This document shows positions 16,089-24,685 of a stretch of DNA of 64,000 nt, piece after piece. The stretch's first letter is position 1, and each line of letters begins with the position of its first letter. The stretch spans positions 1-64,000 of the forward strand of contig NZ_JBEDYP020000007.1 of the NCBI RefSeq assembly GCF_040117685.2, read 5' to 3'. Made by a program: the position numbers and the translations under genes. The notes under the pieces are model-generated. The model did no database searches and was not told where the DNA came from. It worked only from the letters and a program-made list of their open reading frames with translations. Source of the stretch: Gracilimonas sp040117685 (GTDB lineage Bacteria; Bacteroidota; Rhodothermia; Balneolales; Balneolaceae).

Positions 16089-16496
16089 CTATCGGATTCG
16101 GTCCATTGAGCGGACTAACTCCTCATCTTTTTTGATAAAACGAAGTGCTAAAACCTGAAACAGGAGTCCTGCAATTACAAGCCCGGTTCCAAGCGCCTCA
16201 TCCCAAAGGTAGGTTCCGATTCCTCCCAGCGAAAATAAAACACCCACACAAAACCCAAGCCCGATTACCTGCAACAGCGCCGCTCTTTTCACCCAAGTTA
16301 TCTGATTTTTCCGGTTATTATAGAGGAAGATGGAAAAGACGTTTATGATTAAAGCCACTAACAACGAACTTGCCAGGCCAATACCAATCCAGAGCTGGGG
16401 ATCGTTCATGGCTTTCTCGTAAATGGGGGTAAAGTAAACCGAAAGGTTAAGCATGGATGCCAGTGCCAGAAATACCGTTTGTAATCGTTGTATCAC
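16089..16496 (-). CDS. DUF4293 family membrane protein
   Basis: A 135-residue integral membrane protein with four hydrophobic segments. The opening MIQRLQTVFLALA and the ending ALRFIKKDEELVRSMDRIR are characteristic of DUF4293, a family almost confined to Bacteroidota and relatives; function is unknown. It is first in a two-gene set with the EamA transporter. Confidence 0.85.
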   Translation of the reverse strand: MIQRLQTVFLALASMLNLSVYFTPIYEKAMNDPQLWIGIGLASSLLVALIINVFSIFLYNNRKNQITWVKRAALLQVIGLGFCVGVLFSLGGIGTYLWDEALGTGLVIAGLLFQVLALRFIKKDEELVRSMDRIR

Positions 16497-16543
16497 AGAA
16501 TGTTGTTTTTAATTTTTCCTCTAAGATAAAAGTTTTCGCAAAC

Positions 16544-16584
16544 AAAAAAGCCCACCATCCTTTAAAAAAGATGACGGGCTTTTA
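16544..16584 (-). terminator. intrinsic terminator of the RND efflux operon
   Basis: On the minus strand AAAAGCCCGTCATC pairs with GATGGTGGGCTTTT around an A/T-rich loop and is followed by T residues. It lies 18 bases beyond the RND stop codon; the stem carries A/T tails on both sides, so it may act in both directions. Confidence 0.85.
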
Positions 16585-16601
16585 CGGCTCATTCTTGAAT
16601 T

Positions 16602-19600
16602 TTAACCAACTGAAGGTTCTAAAGCAGCTTTGCCTTTAGATTCGCCGTTCAGCTCACTTTGGTCTTTAATAATACCGGGCTCGGTTGTTCCGAACATAAT
16701 GGTATTTATTTTTCTTCTGCCCCGTTCAATTACACTGTAAAGTACCGGAACAAGAATCAGCGTTAAGGCTGTAGCGAAAATCAAACCAACAATAACAGCG
16801 ATTGCCATAGGCCCCCACCATGCAGCTTGTTCACCTCCCCAGAAAATGTATTCACTGAGGTTTGAAAAGAAGGTAATCGGGCTGCCAACTAAGGTTATGA
16901 AGTCAAAGTTGAAACCTATTGCCAGCGGCACCAAACCAAGGGTTGTGGTGATGGCCGTTAAGATTACCGGCCGGAAACGAACTTTTCCACCCTCAATCAA
17001 GGCGCTGCGCAGGTCCATACCGTCCCGGGTTCGCAAAATATCTACGTAGTCAATAAGTACAATGGCGTTATTCACTACTACCCCGGCCAGCGAAATAATC
17101 CCGAGTATGGCCATCAGTCCAAGCGCCATCTGGAAGGTCACCAATCCATAGAATACACCGGCTGTTGACATAATCACGGAACTGAGGATGATGACTGGCT
17201 TGGCTACCGAGTTAAATTGTGAAACCAGGATGAATGCAATAAGGAATAAAGCTATGAGAAAGGCTTTACCCAGGAACTCAAACGACTCCTGTTGATCCTG
17301 CTGCTGGCCTGTCCATTCGTACGAGTAGCCGCCGGGTAATCCATCCAGATAATCCTGTAAGAGCACCTGAGCTTCAGCCAACACGGCATTTGACTGGTAA
17401 CCGGAACGAACATCTGCGCTCACGGTAATAACCCGCTCCGATTCTTTATGTCGAATTCCTCCAAAGCCGTCTCCAACTTCCCAGGTTGCTACTTCTGAAA
17501 GAGGTACCTGCACTCCTTCATGGAAAATAGTCAGATCTGAAAGCGTGCTGAGATCGTCTCTGTATTCATCCGAGAGACGCACTATGATTTCGTATTCTTC
17601 TTTTCCATCCCGGAACTTCGAAGCCTCTACTCCGTTGATAGCCTGCCGCACCGTCATCCCAACTTCATTGGTATTCAGATCAAATAATGCTGCTTTTTCA
17701 CGATCTACATCAACCTTAACTTCCGGTCTGGCTTCCGGTAAATCAGTTTCAAGTCCATCCAGTTTGGCGAAGATAGAGTCTTCTTCCATAATCTCCAGAA
17801 CGCGATTGGAAATGCGCGTCAGCTGATCCATTTGAGGACCGGAAATTTCGAGGTTAATCGGAGGCCCGGTAGGTGGACCGTCCTGCGGTTTTTCTACGGT
17901 GATTTTAGCACCGGCAACCAATCCGGAAAGATCATTCCGCATGTATTCCATCGCTTCAAACACGCCTTTCTGGCGTTCCTCATAATCCACAAAATTGATG
18001 GCTACCGTTCCGAGGTGGGTCGAATTCCCTCCCGAAGCGGCCGGATCGCTTGTAATCGCTGCACCCGAAGTAGCCAGAATGGTATTATAATCTACGTTGT
18101 AAGGCATCTGCTCAACTCGAGCGGCTACTTTATCCACCACACTTTTGGTGAACTCCACATCCGAACCAATGGGAGTTTCAATTTGCACGTAGATGTCTCT
18201 CGGCGGAATGTCTTCCGGGAAGAATTCTGATCCCGGGAAAAACGCTCCAAACACAATGAAGCTGGAAACCAATACAGCTACCGAAATTCCAATGGTTGAA
18301 AGGCGATGGTTTAATGCCCACTCCAGTGTGTCTTCATATTTATCGAGCACTCTGTTCAGGCCTTTGAGTTGCCACCAGTTTCCAACCGGTTCCAGAAAGT
18401 ATTTGTTAATAGCCCAAAGTATCACCCCAAGAATGATGAGCATCGTCCAGGTAACAAAACTTGATATAACCAGTAGTAGCCCTATAACACCTAAAAAGCC
18501 ATAAAGAATTCGCTTCCCTTTTTTAGTCATCACTGCCTTACCCTGTTCGGTATCTACCCGCATGAATAAAGCACAGATAACCGGGTTGATAATCAACCCA
18601 ACAAACAACGAACTACCCAAGGTGATAATCAAAGTTTTGGGGAGGTATCCCATAAATTCACCGACAATACCCGGCCAGAAAATCATAGGAGCAAAAGCCG
18701 CGATGGTGGTTGTAGTTCCTGTAATAATGGGCAATGCTACCTCACCGGTTCCTTTCTTGGCAGCCTCAAAGTTATCAAAGCCTTCCTCCAGGTAGCGGTA
18801 AATATTTTCCACCACCACAATGGCATTATCCACTAACATCCCCAGTGCCAGAATCAGAGAGAACAGCACAATCATGTTCATGGTAATTCCAAGTGCGCTC
18901 AATACGATGAACGACAAGAACATGGAGAGCGGAATAGAGATGCCTACAAACGAAGCGTTTCTCACCCCAAGGAAGAACAGCAACACACCCACTACCAGGA
19001 TCAAACCCGAGATGATGTTATTCTCAAGGTTGGCTACCATACTAACCACATCTTTACTCTGGTCGTTGGTGATTTTATACACCGTACTTGGCGGCAGAGC
19101 CGGTAATGCTTCTTCCAGAATAGCTTTCACTTCGGTGGAAGTATCCAGAATATTTTGGCCGGTTCTTTTCTTAATGCCAAGCGTTATTACCGGAGATCCG
19201 TCGAGGGTGGAATAGGTTTCCCGCTCCTTATACCCGAAAGTAACATCGGCTACATCCCGAATATAAACCGGCTTGTCATCATCAGCTTTAACAACAATGT
19301 CTTCAAGCGGAGCCGTCGTTTCGTACTGCCCCGGAACACGCAATAAGAAGTTTTTAGTCCCTACGGTAATATCTCCGCCGGGCACCGTTACATTCTCCTG
19401 TTGTATGGCCGCGATAATATCGGTGAAGCTGAGATTGTAATACTTCATTTTGGGGAGATCTACATCTACCTGAACTTCACGCTCGAGCCCACCCGTTAAA
19501 TCAACTCCTAAAACGGAAGGGACGGCTTCAATGTCTTCCTGTAAATCTTCGGCAATTTCTTTAAGGATGTCGAGACTGTAATCGCCCGACAGGTTTACCT

Positions 19601-20090
19601 GCATAATGGGGAACTCGGAGAGGTTTACCTCCTGAATAGTCGGGTCTTCGGCATCTTCCGGCAGCTCCGGTTTTGCCAAATCCACTTTTTCCCTCACTTT
19701 TTGCAGGGCTTCATCAATATCAATCCCGGTATTGAACTCCAGGTTGATATTTGAATACCCTTCCGAAGATGTGGACGTCATGGTTTTAACATCACTGATG
19801 TTACTCAGTTCATCCTCAAGCTTTCGGGTAATCAGGCTTTCCATATCCTCGGGAGACACCCCGGGATAGATCGTTACCACAAAAATATTCGGAACTGTAA
19901 TGTTCGGGAAAGATTCTTTAGGAATGGTGATGTAAGACACAATCCCCAACACGGCCACCAGCATTATCAATACCAACACGCTAATGCGGTTGTTTACCGA
20001 AAAGGATGATAACCAAAATTCTTTGCGGTTCGAGCTGTCCGGTATCGACCTTTCAACTCCGGCACCATTTGTTATATCGTCGGTACTCAT
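16602..20090 (-). CDS. RND efflux transporter, HAE1-like
   Basis: Inner-membrane proton-driven pump of 1,162 residues, longer than the usual 1,020-1,060. Recognisable parts are TM1 (about 33-52), the porter loop, TM4 with the paired Asp-containing GMLVDNAIVVVENIYR, and the second-half equivalent VVNNAIVLIDYVDILR. Extra length comes from about 30 N-terminal residues, an additional hydrophobic hairpin at about 520-575 between the two halves, and an insertion before the last helix (FFSNLSEYIFWGGEQAAWW). It is last in a tetR-tolC-adaptor-RND operon and should export drugs, lipophiles or metabolites through the adaptor and TolC. Confidence 0.93.
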   Translation of the reverse strand: MSTDDITNGAGVERSIPDSSNRKEFWLSSFSVNNRISVLVLIMLVAVLGIVSYITIPKESFPNITVPNIFVVTIYPGVSPEDMESLITRKLEDELSNISDVKTMTSTSSEGYSNINLEFNTGIDIDEALQKVREKVDLAKPELPEDAEDPTIQEVNLSEFPIMQVNLSGDYSLDILKEIAEDLQEDIEAVPSVLGVDLTGGLEREVQVDVDLPKMKYYNLSFTDIIAAIQQENVTVPGGDITVGTKNFLLRVPGQYETTAPLEDIVVKADDDKPVYIRDVADVTFGYKERETYSTLDGSPVITLGIKKRTGQNILDTSTEVKAILEEALPALPPSTVYKITNDQSKDVVSMVANLENNIISGLILVVGVLLFFLGVRNASFVGISIPLSMFLSFIVLSALGITMNMIVLFSLILALGMLVDNAIVVVENIYRYLEEGFDNFEAAKKGTGEVALPIITGTTTTIAAFAPMIFWPGIVGEFMGYLPKTLIITLGSSLFVGLIINPVICALFMRVDTEQGKAVMTKKGKRILYGFLGVIGLLLVISSFVTWTMLIILGVILWAINKYFLEPVGNWWQLKGLNRVLDKYEDTLEWALNHRLSTIGISVAVLVSSFIVFGAFFPGSEFFPEDIPPRDIYVQIETPIGSDVEFTKSVVDKVAARVEQMPYNVDYNTILATSGAAITSDPAASGGNSTHLGTVAINFVDYEERQKGVFEAMEYMRNDLSGLVAGAKITVEKPQDGPPTGPPINLEISGPQMDQLTRISNRVLEIMEEDSIFAKLDGLETDLPEARPEVKVDVDREKAALFDLNTNEVGMTVRQAINGVEASKFRDGKEEYEIIVRLSDEYRDDLSTLSDLTIFHEGVQVPLSEVATWEVGDGFGGIRHKESERVITVSADVRSGYQSNAVLAEAQVLLQDYLDGLPGGYSYEWTGQQQDQQESFEFLGKAFLIALFLIAFILVSQFNSVAKPVIILSSVIMSTAGVFYGLVTFQMALGLMAILGIISLAGVVVNNAIVLIDYVDILRTRDGMDLRSALIEGGKVRFRPVILTAITTTLGLVPLAIGFNFDFITLVGSPITFFSNLSEYIFWGGEQAAWWGPMAIAVIVGLIFATALTLILVPVLYSVIERGRRKINTIMFGTTEPGIIKDQSELNGESKGKAALEPSVG

Positions 20091-20123
20091 CGTACTATTT
20101 CTCCAAAATCGTTTTTAAAATCA

Positions 20124-21206
20124 TTAATTGGATGCAAGATCACTATTTCGGGCTTCTACAATATTTAGTCTCACACCATCATTAAGAAAGGCAGACCCAA
20201 TCGTAATTAACTCTTCACCGGGCTGAAGTCCGTTTCTGATAATAACATCTGACCGGTAAGAAGGGCCTAACTCCACAATCCGTCGCTCAGCAACAGGGGC
20301 ACCGGATTCATTTTCTGCCTTCACATAAGTGATGTACCCTTCATCTTCTTTGTAAATGAACTCTTCACTAACAATCAGCACATTTTCTTCCATCAGCGTA
20401 TTCAGGCGAAGGTTGGCAATCATATCCACCTTGTAGCTTTTTTGCTGAACCGGAAGCAATACTTCAATTCGAAATGTGCGGCTTTGCGGGTCGATGCTGT
20501 TCCCTACAAAAGAAATTTCTCCCTGAAGGGTATCTGCATTCTGCGTATCGAACCATACTTCAACATCATCGCCAGACTGAACCACATCTGCATAGCGTGC
20601 AGGTACGCCGGCCGTCACGATGTATGTATTGGTTCCGATTAACCTCACCACAGGCATTCCCGGACTTGCCATTTCGCCTTCCTCCAGCATGTACTGCTCT
20701 ACCGTGCCTGCAAAAGGAGCGGAAATAGTGGTGTTTTCCAGATCTACTTTAATCGACTCCAATGCCGACTTATTTTGCTGGTAATTGAACTTCGCATTCA
20801 AAACGTCAATTTCAGAGCCAATTTCACTTTCCTCATACACCCGCTGCAGACGCTCATAATTCTCTCTGGCTTGTTCAGTTGCTGCTTCCAGACGGGCTTT
20901 TTCCTGCTTCAATTTGGAATCATCAATCTGAAGAATGGTTTGTCCTTTCTTAACCATGGCACCTTCCGGAACCGACTGCTCCATCAACCGACCTGCAACT
21001 TCAGCAGATATCATGATGTCGTTTTTAGTTTCTACATTTCCCACTACCCGAAGCTGGCTTCTGAATGTCTCGGGTTGAAGCGTTCTTGTTTCTACGTTCA
21101 CCATTTTCCCAACAACTTCGTCATTGGCAACTTCCGGAGTTTCTCCCGAACAGGCAGTAATAATGGCTGCAAAAACAGTTATTAAAATCAGATTAAATTT
21201 TTTCAT
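20124..21206 (-). CDS. RND efflux periplasmic adaptor (HlyD/MFP family)
   Basis: A 360-residue lipoprotein (lipobox ITAC near residue 18 from this start) of the AcrA/MexA type. Order: a biotinyl-lipoyl half (VAGRLMEQSVPEGAMVKKGQ), an alpha-helical hairpin (about 90-150), the second lipoyl half (STISAPFAGTVEQYMLEEGE in part), beta-barrel and membrane-proximal domains. The ATG at 21206 (MKKFNLIL) is used; the open frame upstream would overlap the TolC stop. It bridges the RND pump to TolC. Confidence 0.92.
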   Translation of the reverse strand: MKKFNLILITVFAAIITACSGETPEVANDEVVGKMVNVETRTLQPETFRSQLRVVGNVETKNDIMISAEVAGRLMEQSVPEGAMVKKGQTILQIDDSKLKQEKARLEAATEQARENYERLQRVYEESEIGSEIDVLNAKFNYQQNKSALESIKVDLENTTISAPFAGTVEQYMLEEGEMASPGMPVVRLIGTNTYIVTAGVPARYADVVQSGDDVEVWFDTQNADTLQGEISFVGNSIDPQSRTFRIEVLLPVQQKSYKVDMIANLRLNTLMEENVLIVSEEFIYKEDEGYITYVKAENESGAPVAERRIVELGPSYRSDVIIRNGLQPGEELITIGSAFLNDGVRLNIVEARNSDLASN

Positions 21207-21238
21207 TTCGATTGAGTTCGTGTCTTTATTGTTAAAAA

Positions 21239-22708
21239 TCATTCTACTTCCATTTCTATGGTATCTACAAAAGGCACCTGTCCGGTTGCCAGGTCGTATT
21301 GGGCTTTGGCGCTCAGGTATTCAAAAACCATCAGCGCATAATTTACTTCAGCCTGCCGAACCTGAACCTCTGCATCGGTAACTTCAATTTGAGAACCGAT
21401 TCCGTTTTCCAGCCTTGACAGCGCACGCTGATATCCTTCTTCCGCTTGCTCGAGCGCTTGTTTTCGAGCTTCCGCTGTCTCAAAGCTTTTATTCAACTCC
21501 TCAGCCGCTGAAGCAACTTCGTTTTCAGCAGACAGCTCGGCTGCACGAATTTGCTCTTCAATATCCTTCCGGGAAATTTGGGCACGCTGAACATCTGCCA
21601 TTCTCTTAAAGCCTTCAAATATGGGCAGGCTTACATTAATCCCAAGTGTTTGAAATCTCGTGTTGTTTTCGAAGAAGGTGGGACCGCCCGGTTCGGCTGC
21701 GCTCCATTGCAAGTTATAGGATGCTGTGATGGTTGGCAGAAACCGACTCTTTACCGCCTGAATTTCTTTTTCATTCAGGTTTAATCGTGCATCCAAAATG
21801 CGCAGGTCGCCCCGCTCATCCATAAATGAGCTCATGGTTTCTTCCCTCTGGTAAACAAAGGGGTTCATCTGGTCGACTCTTTTGATCTGGGCATTCTCCT
21901 CAGCACCGGCATCTTCCGATACGATATCAAAAGCATTTAAATTTCCTTTCACTTCAAAATCAACCTGTAAAGGCAATCCCAGCGCCACCTTCAGGCCCCG
22001 GTAAGCTTCGTCAACTGCATACTGAGCCTCGATTAATTGCGGTCGCTGATTGCTGAGCTGCACTTCCAGCTGAAGTACGGCGTATTCGTCAACCAATCCG
22101 GCCTGCTGGCGGGCGCGATTTTCTTTCAGGTTCTGCTCAATTCGCTTGATCTGAGCTTCCTGCAAACGCAGCTGCTCTTTAGCCACCAACACCTGGTAGT
22201 AAGCTACCCTTGCCTGTGTTATAATCTGCTGGGTGGTTGCGCGCAGATTTTCCTGCTGAACGGTCTTGAAAATTTCTGAAGTTGATAATCCTACAAAAAC
22301 CTCCCCCCGGAAAATGTTTTGGGTTACCGTAAATCCGCCCTGCCAGTTATTATCAGTACCGAATGCAACCGGCACCAGTTCATCGGGATCTGCATTTTGA
22401 TCAAATATGATAGCGGGAATAAAGTTTACGGGAACTTCAAAATTCCGGGTGTAGCTCATGCTTGAAGAAATGTTGGGGTACACTTCGCTGTAGGCAATAT
22501 CAACGAGTTCATCCGCATCTTTTACGGAAAGCAGTGCCCGGCTTATCTGTGGATTATTGGCTACGGCCACTTTGATGGCATCCTCCAGACTTAGTTCGGC
22601 ATCAGCAAATAGTGAGTCGCCTTTTACCTGTCCAAATGCCGTTGATTGTAAGAGCAAAAGCAATCCTGTTACGAGGAAAGTAAATCTCATGGGTGAGTGA
22701 GTTGTCAT
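21239..22708 (-). CDS. TolC-family outer-membrane efflux protein
   Basis: Outer-membrane channel of about 489 residues with signal peptide (ending near FGQ). It has two OEP repeats rich in long helices, e.g. LSLEDAIKVAVANNPQISRA at the start, the first-repeat segment QIITQARVAYYQVLVAKEQL, and the second-repeat segment RLENGIGSQIEVTDAEVQVR. Start ATG at 22708 or 22690 are both possible; the 22738 opening is less likely. It is the first structural gene after tetR, and a palindromic operator lies about 75 bases upstream within the tetR 3' end. Confidence 0.92.
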   Translation of the reverse strand: MTTHSPMRFTFLVTGLLLLLQSTAFGQVKGDSLFADAELSLEDAIKVAVANNPQISRALLSVKDADELVDIAYSEVYPNISSSMSYTRNFEVPVNFIPAIIFDQNADPDELVPVAFGTDNNWQGGFTVTQNIFRGEVFVGLSTSEIFKTVQQENLRATTQQIITQARVAYYQVLVAKEQLRLQEAQIKRIEQNLKENRARQQAGLVDEYAVLQLEVQLSNQRPQLIEAQYAVDEAYRGLKVALGLPLQVDFEVKGNLNAFDIVSEDAGAEENAQIKRVDQMNPFVYQREETMSSFMDERGDLRILDARLNLNEKEIQAVKSRFLPTITASYNLQWSAAEPGGPTFFENNTRFQTLGINVSLPIFEGFKRMADVQRAQISRKDIEEQIRAAELSAENEVASAAEELNKSFETAEARKQALEQAEEGYQRALSRLENGIGSQIEVTDAEVQVRQAEVNYALMVFEYLSAKAQYDLATGQVPFVDTIEMEVE

Positions 22709-22761
22709 TTGTTTAAGTGGTTCTGAAAATTGGTTCAAAAAAAGCGGTGGCTTCTACGGTT

Positions 22762-23466
22762 CTATTTAGATTCTGTTTCAAAAATTGACTTCGAGTCAAT
22801 GTCTTTTTTACTCTCATCCGTTGCGATTCCACAACCAATGAGTTTCATGTAGCCTTCAAACAAAGAATTCATCTCTACCTTGTTCTTTTCCAAGAGATGA
22901 AAATGCGGGGTGTTCTGGTGTAAATAAGCCAGGTTCACCATTCCGTGGGAGGTACTCCACAAAAGAATGGCCAGCTCTTTGGCATCATACGAATCGTTGA
23001 TGGATCCGTCTTGCATACCAATCTGAATAGCGCGAACCATGCTTGTAAAAGAAGTGTCCATATTGGATTGGCACATTTCTATATACTCACTTTCTCCAAG
23101 CTGATCGGTGTCCTTCAGATTATCAAAAAAGCGCATGGAACGGAAAAACTCCGGATGGGAGCGTACAAAATTCAGAAAGGTTGCCCCGATGGTATATACA
23201 ATCTCAATACCGGGAAGATCTCGTGTTAACACATCCGAAATCTGCTTGGAGAGCATATTGGTAGCTTTATTACAGATACCCAGCACCAGATCATTCTTAT
23301 TCTTGAAATAATGGTACAACGACCCTTTGCTAACCTCTGCCCGCTCAGCAACTTCATCCATATTAAGGTGATCGAGTCCCTTCTCGAGAATCAACTCCTC
23401 GGCCGACTCCAGGATAAGCACCTTCTTTTGTTCTTTCTCGCGCTCTTTGCGCTCCGATGTTCCCAT
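22762..23466 (-). CDS. TetR/AcrR-family repressor of the efflux operon
   Basis: A 234-residue regulator. The N-terminal helix-turn-helix is clear: ESAEELILEKGLDHLNMDEV, then AERAEVSKGSLYHYFKNKND. The C-terminal domain is a ligand-binding helical bundle of the TetR_C type (about 80-215). It heads the tetR-tolC-adaptor-RND operon. A palindrome directly before its start codon and a near-identical one within its own 3' end suggest it represses itself and, separately, the structural genes. The inducer is unknown. Confidence 0.93.
   Translation of the reverse strand: MGTSERKEREKEQKKVLILESAEELILEKGLDHLNMDEVAERAEVSKGSLYHYFKNKNDLVLGICNKATNMLSKQISDVLTRDLPGIEIVYTIGATFLNFVRSHPEFFRSMRFFDNLKDTDQLGESEYIEMCQSNMDTSFTSMVRAIQIGMQDGSINDSYDAKELAILLWSTSHGMVNLAYLHQNTPHFHLLEKNKVEMNSLFEGYMKLIGCGIATDESKKDIDSKSIFETESK
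22784..22800. promoter_or_regulatory. putative TetR operator inside the 3' end of tetR
   Basis: ATTGACTTCGAGTCAAT is a near-perfect 17-nt palindrome, ATTGACT arms around a 3-base centre. It matches the site next to the tetR start (ATTGACTTTAAGTCATT) in nearly all arm positions. It lies about 76-84 bases upstream of the TolC start. Confidence 0.65.
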
Positions 23467-23468
23467 AT

Positions 23469-23485
23469 ATTGACTTTAAGTCATT
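23469..23485. promoter_or_regulatory. putative TetR operator at tetR start
   Basis: ATTGACTTTAAGTCATT contains TGACTT-T-AAGTCA, a perfect 13-nt palindrome. It begins 3 bases upstream of the tetR start codon and downstream of a promoter-like element at 23,502-23,533, an arrangement suited to autorepression. Confidence 0.65.
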
Positions 23486-23501
23486 TTTTGAATTGAGGTC
23501 A

Positions 23502-23533
23502 CAAAACTACTGACATTCTGATTTAGTTCCTAA
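23502..23533 (-). promoter_or_regulatory. putative promoter of tetR-efflux operon
   Basis: On the minus strand TTAG (23,530-23,533), a 20-base spacer, then TAGTTTTG (23,502-23,509): a full match to the -7 element TAnnTTTG and a 3 of 4 match to TTTG at -33. The operator lies immediately downstream. Confidence 0.4.
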
Positions 23534-23701
23534 CTTTTTCAGATAAAAATTTATGACTATGAATTCACTATAAATGTCTTACTTGGCTGCTTTAAACTTC
23601 GACCTCTTTTGCTTTTCCTTCATAAGGAGAAAGTCGTGTCGATAAACACTTTAAGCGTGAATGAGTGACAAAATGATTCCACGCCCCGTTTAGCCTTTCC
23701 A

Positions 23702-24685
23702 TTGAACCCCAACATTAGGTTCGGTTTAAATCACAATTCCCCTTACCTTTTGCCTCACCAAAAAAATCAGTCTTTGAAGCGACCGTATTTAATTGACCTC
23801 AGCCTGATCCTTGTAGCTATTATCTGGGCATTGAACTTCAGCATTGTAAAAGTTTCTCTGCGCGAGATGGACCCCTACAGCTTCAATGCACTTCGGTTTA
23901 TCTTCGCCACTGCTTTACTGTGGTATGTAGCCCGCAAAAGAGGGCATACTCTTAAAGTAGAGAAAGAGCACTTCTGGAAACTGGTGGGCATCGGGATAGT
24001 CGGGAATCTGTTTTACCAACTGTTTTTTATTATTGGAGTAAATTACACCTATGCTGCAAATGCTGCCGTAATGCTCGGCACCATTCCCATTTGGGTAGCC
24101 CTACTTTCTCAGTTCTTTACAGATGAAAAACTTACGCTTTTGAAAGGCTTTGGGGTTTTATTTGCCTTTGCCGGAGTTACACTCATCATTATGGGTGGGC
24201 AGGATACCCTTTCGTTTGAATCCGAAACTTTCCTCGGCAATATCATTACCCTTGTAGCCGCTGTGTGCTGGGCTACCTACACCATCCTTTCCCGAAAATA
24301 CCTGGCTGTTTATAGCCCAATACAGTATTCGGCCTTTATGTCGGTGGTTGGGCTGATCGCTTTATTGATTGTAGGACTACCTTTTCTGGTTAAACTGGAC
24401 TGGAGCCAAATTTCATACATCGGCTATGGCGGGATTTTCTATAGCGGGGCACTATCCATCGGGCTGGCTTATATTATATGGAACAACGGAGTAAAGATGA
24501 TCGGAGCAGTGCGCACGGCTGCTTATCAAAACCTGGTGCCGGTTTTAGGCCTGATATTCGGGCTGGTTTTATTAGGTGAAGAACTCTCCGTTCTTCAATA
24601 TATTGGAGCCGGATTAGTTATTACCGGAATAGTGTTAGCACGATTAACTGTAACTTCCTTTAAGAAATCTGTAAAAACAAAGTGA
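23702..24685 (+). CDS. EamA-family (DMT) membrane transporter
   Basis: A 10-helix EamA transporter. The frame opens at TTG 23702 (327 residues); the family-like part begins at YLIDLSLILVAIIWALNFS, so the first 25-30 residues are uncertain and the true start may be another TTG near 23,774. Second repeat starts near residue 175 (LVAAVCWATYTILSRKYLAV). Typical helix-end signatures are AANAAVMLGTIPIWVALLS and QNLVPVLGLIFGLVLLGE. Substrate unknown. Its stop overlaps the GTG start of the SLBB export gene by 4 bases. Confidence 0.85.
   Translation: MNPNIRFGLNHNSPYLLPHQKNQSLKRPYLIDLSLILVAIIWALNFSIVKVSLREMDPYSFNALRFIFATALLWYVARKRGHTLKVEKEHFWKLVGIGIVGNLFYQLFFIIGVNYTYAANAAVMLGTIPIWVALLSQFFTDEKLTLLKGFGVLFAFAGVTLIIMGGQDTLSFESETFLGNIITLVAAVCWATYTILSRKYLAVYSPIQYSAFMSVVGLIALLIVGLPFLVKLDWSQISYIGYGGIFYSGALSIGLAYIIWNNGVKMIGAVRTAAYQNLVPVLGLIFGLVLLGEELSVLQYIGAGLVITGIVLARLTVTSFKKSVKTK

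Noticed and set aside
23702..23775. Frameshift at the start of the EamA transporter
   Set aside because: The odd N-terminal 25 residues are more easily explained by a wrongly extended TTG start, since the transporter core is intact.
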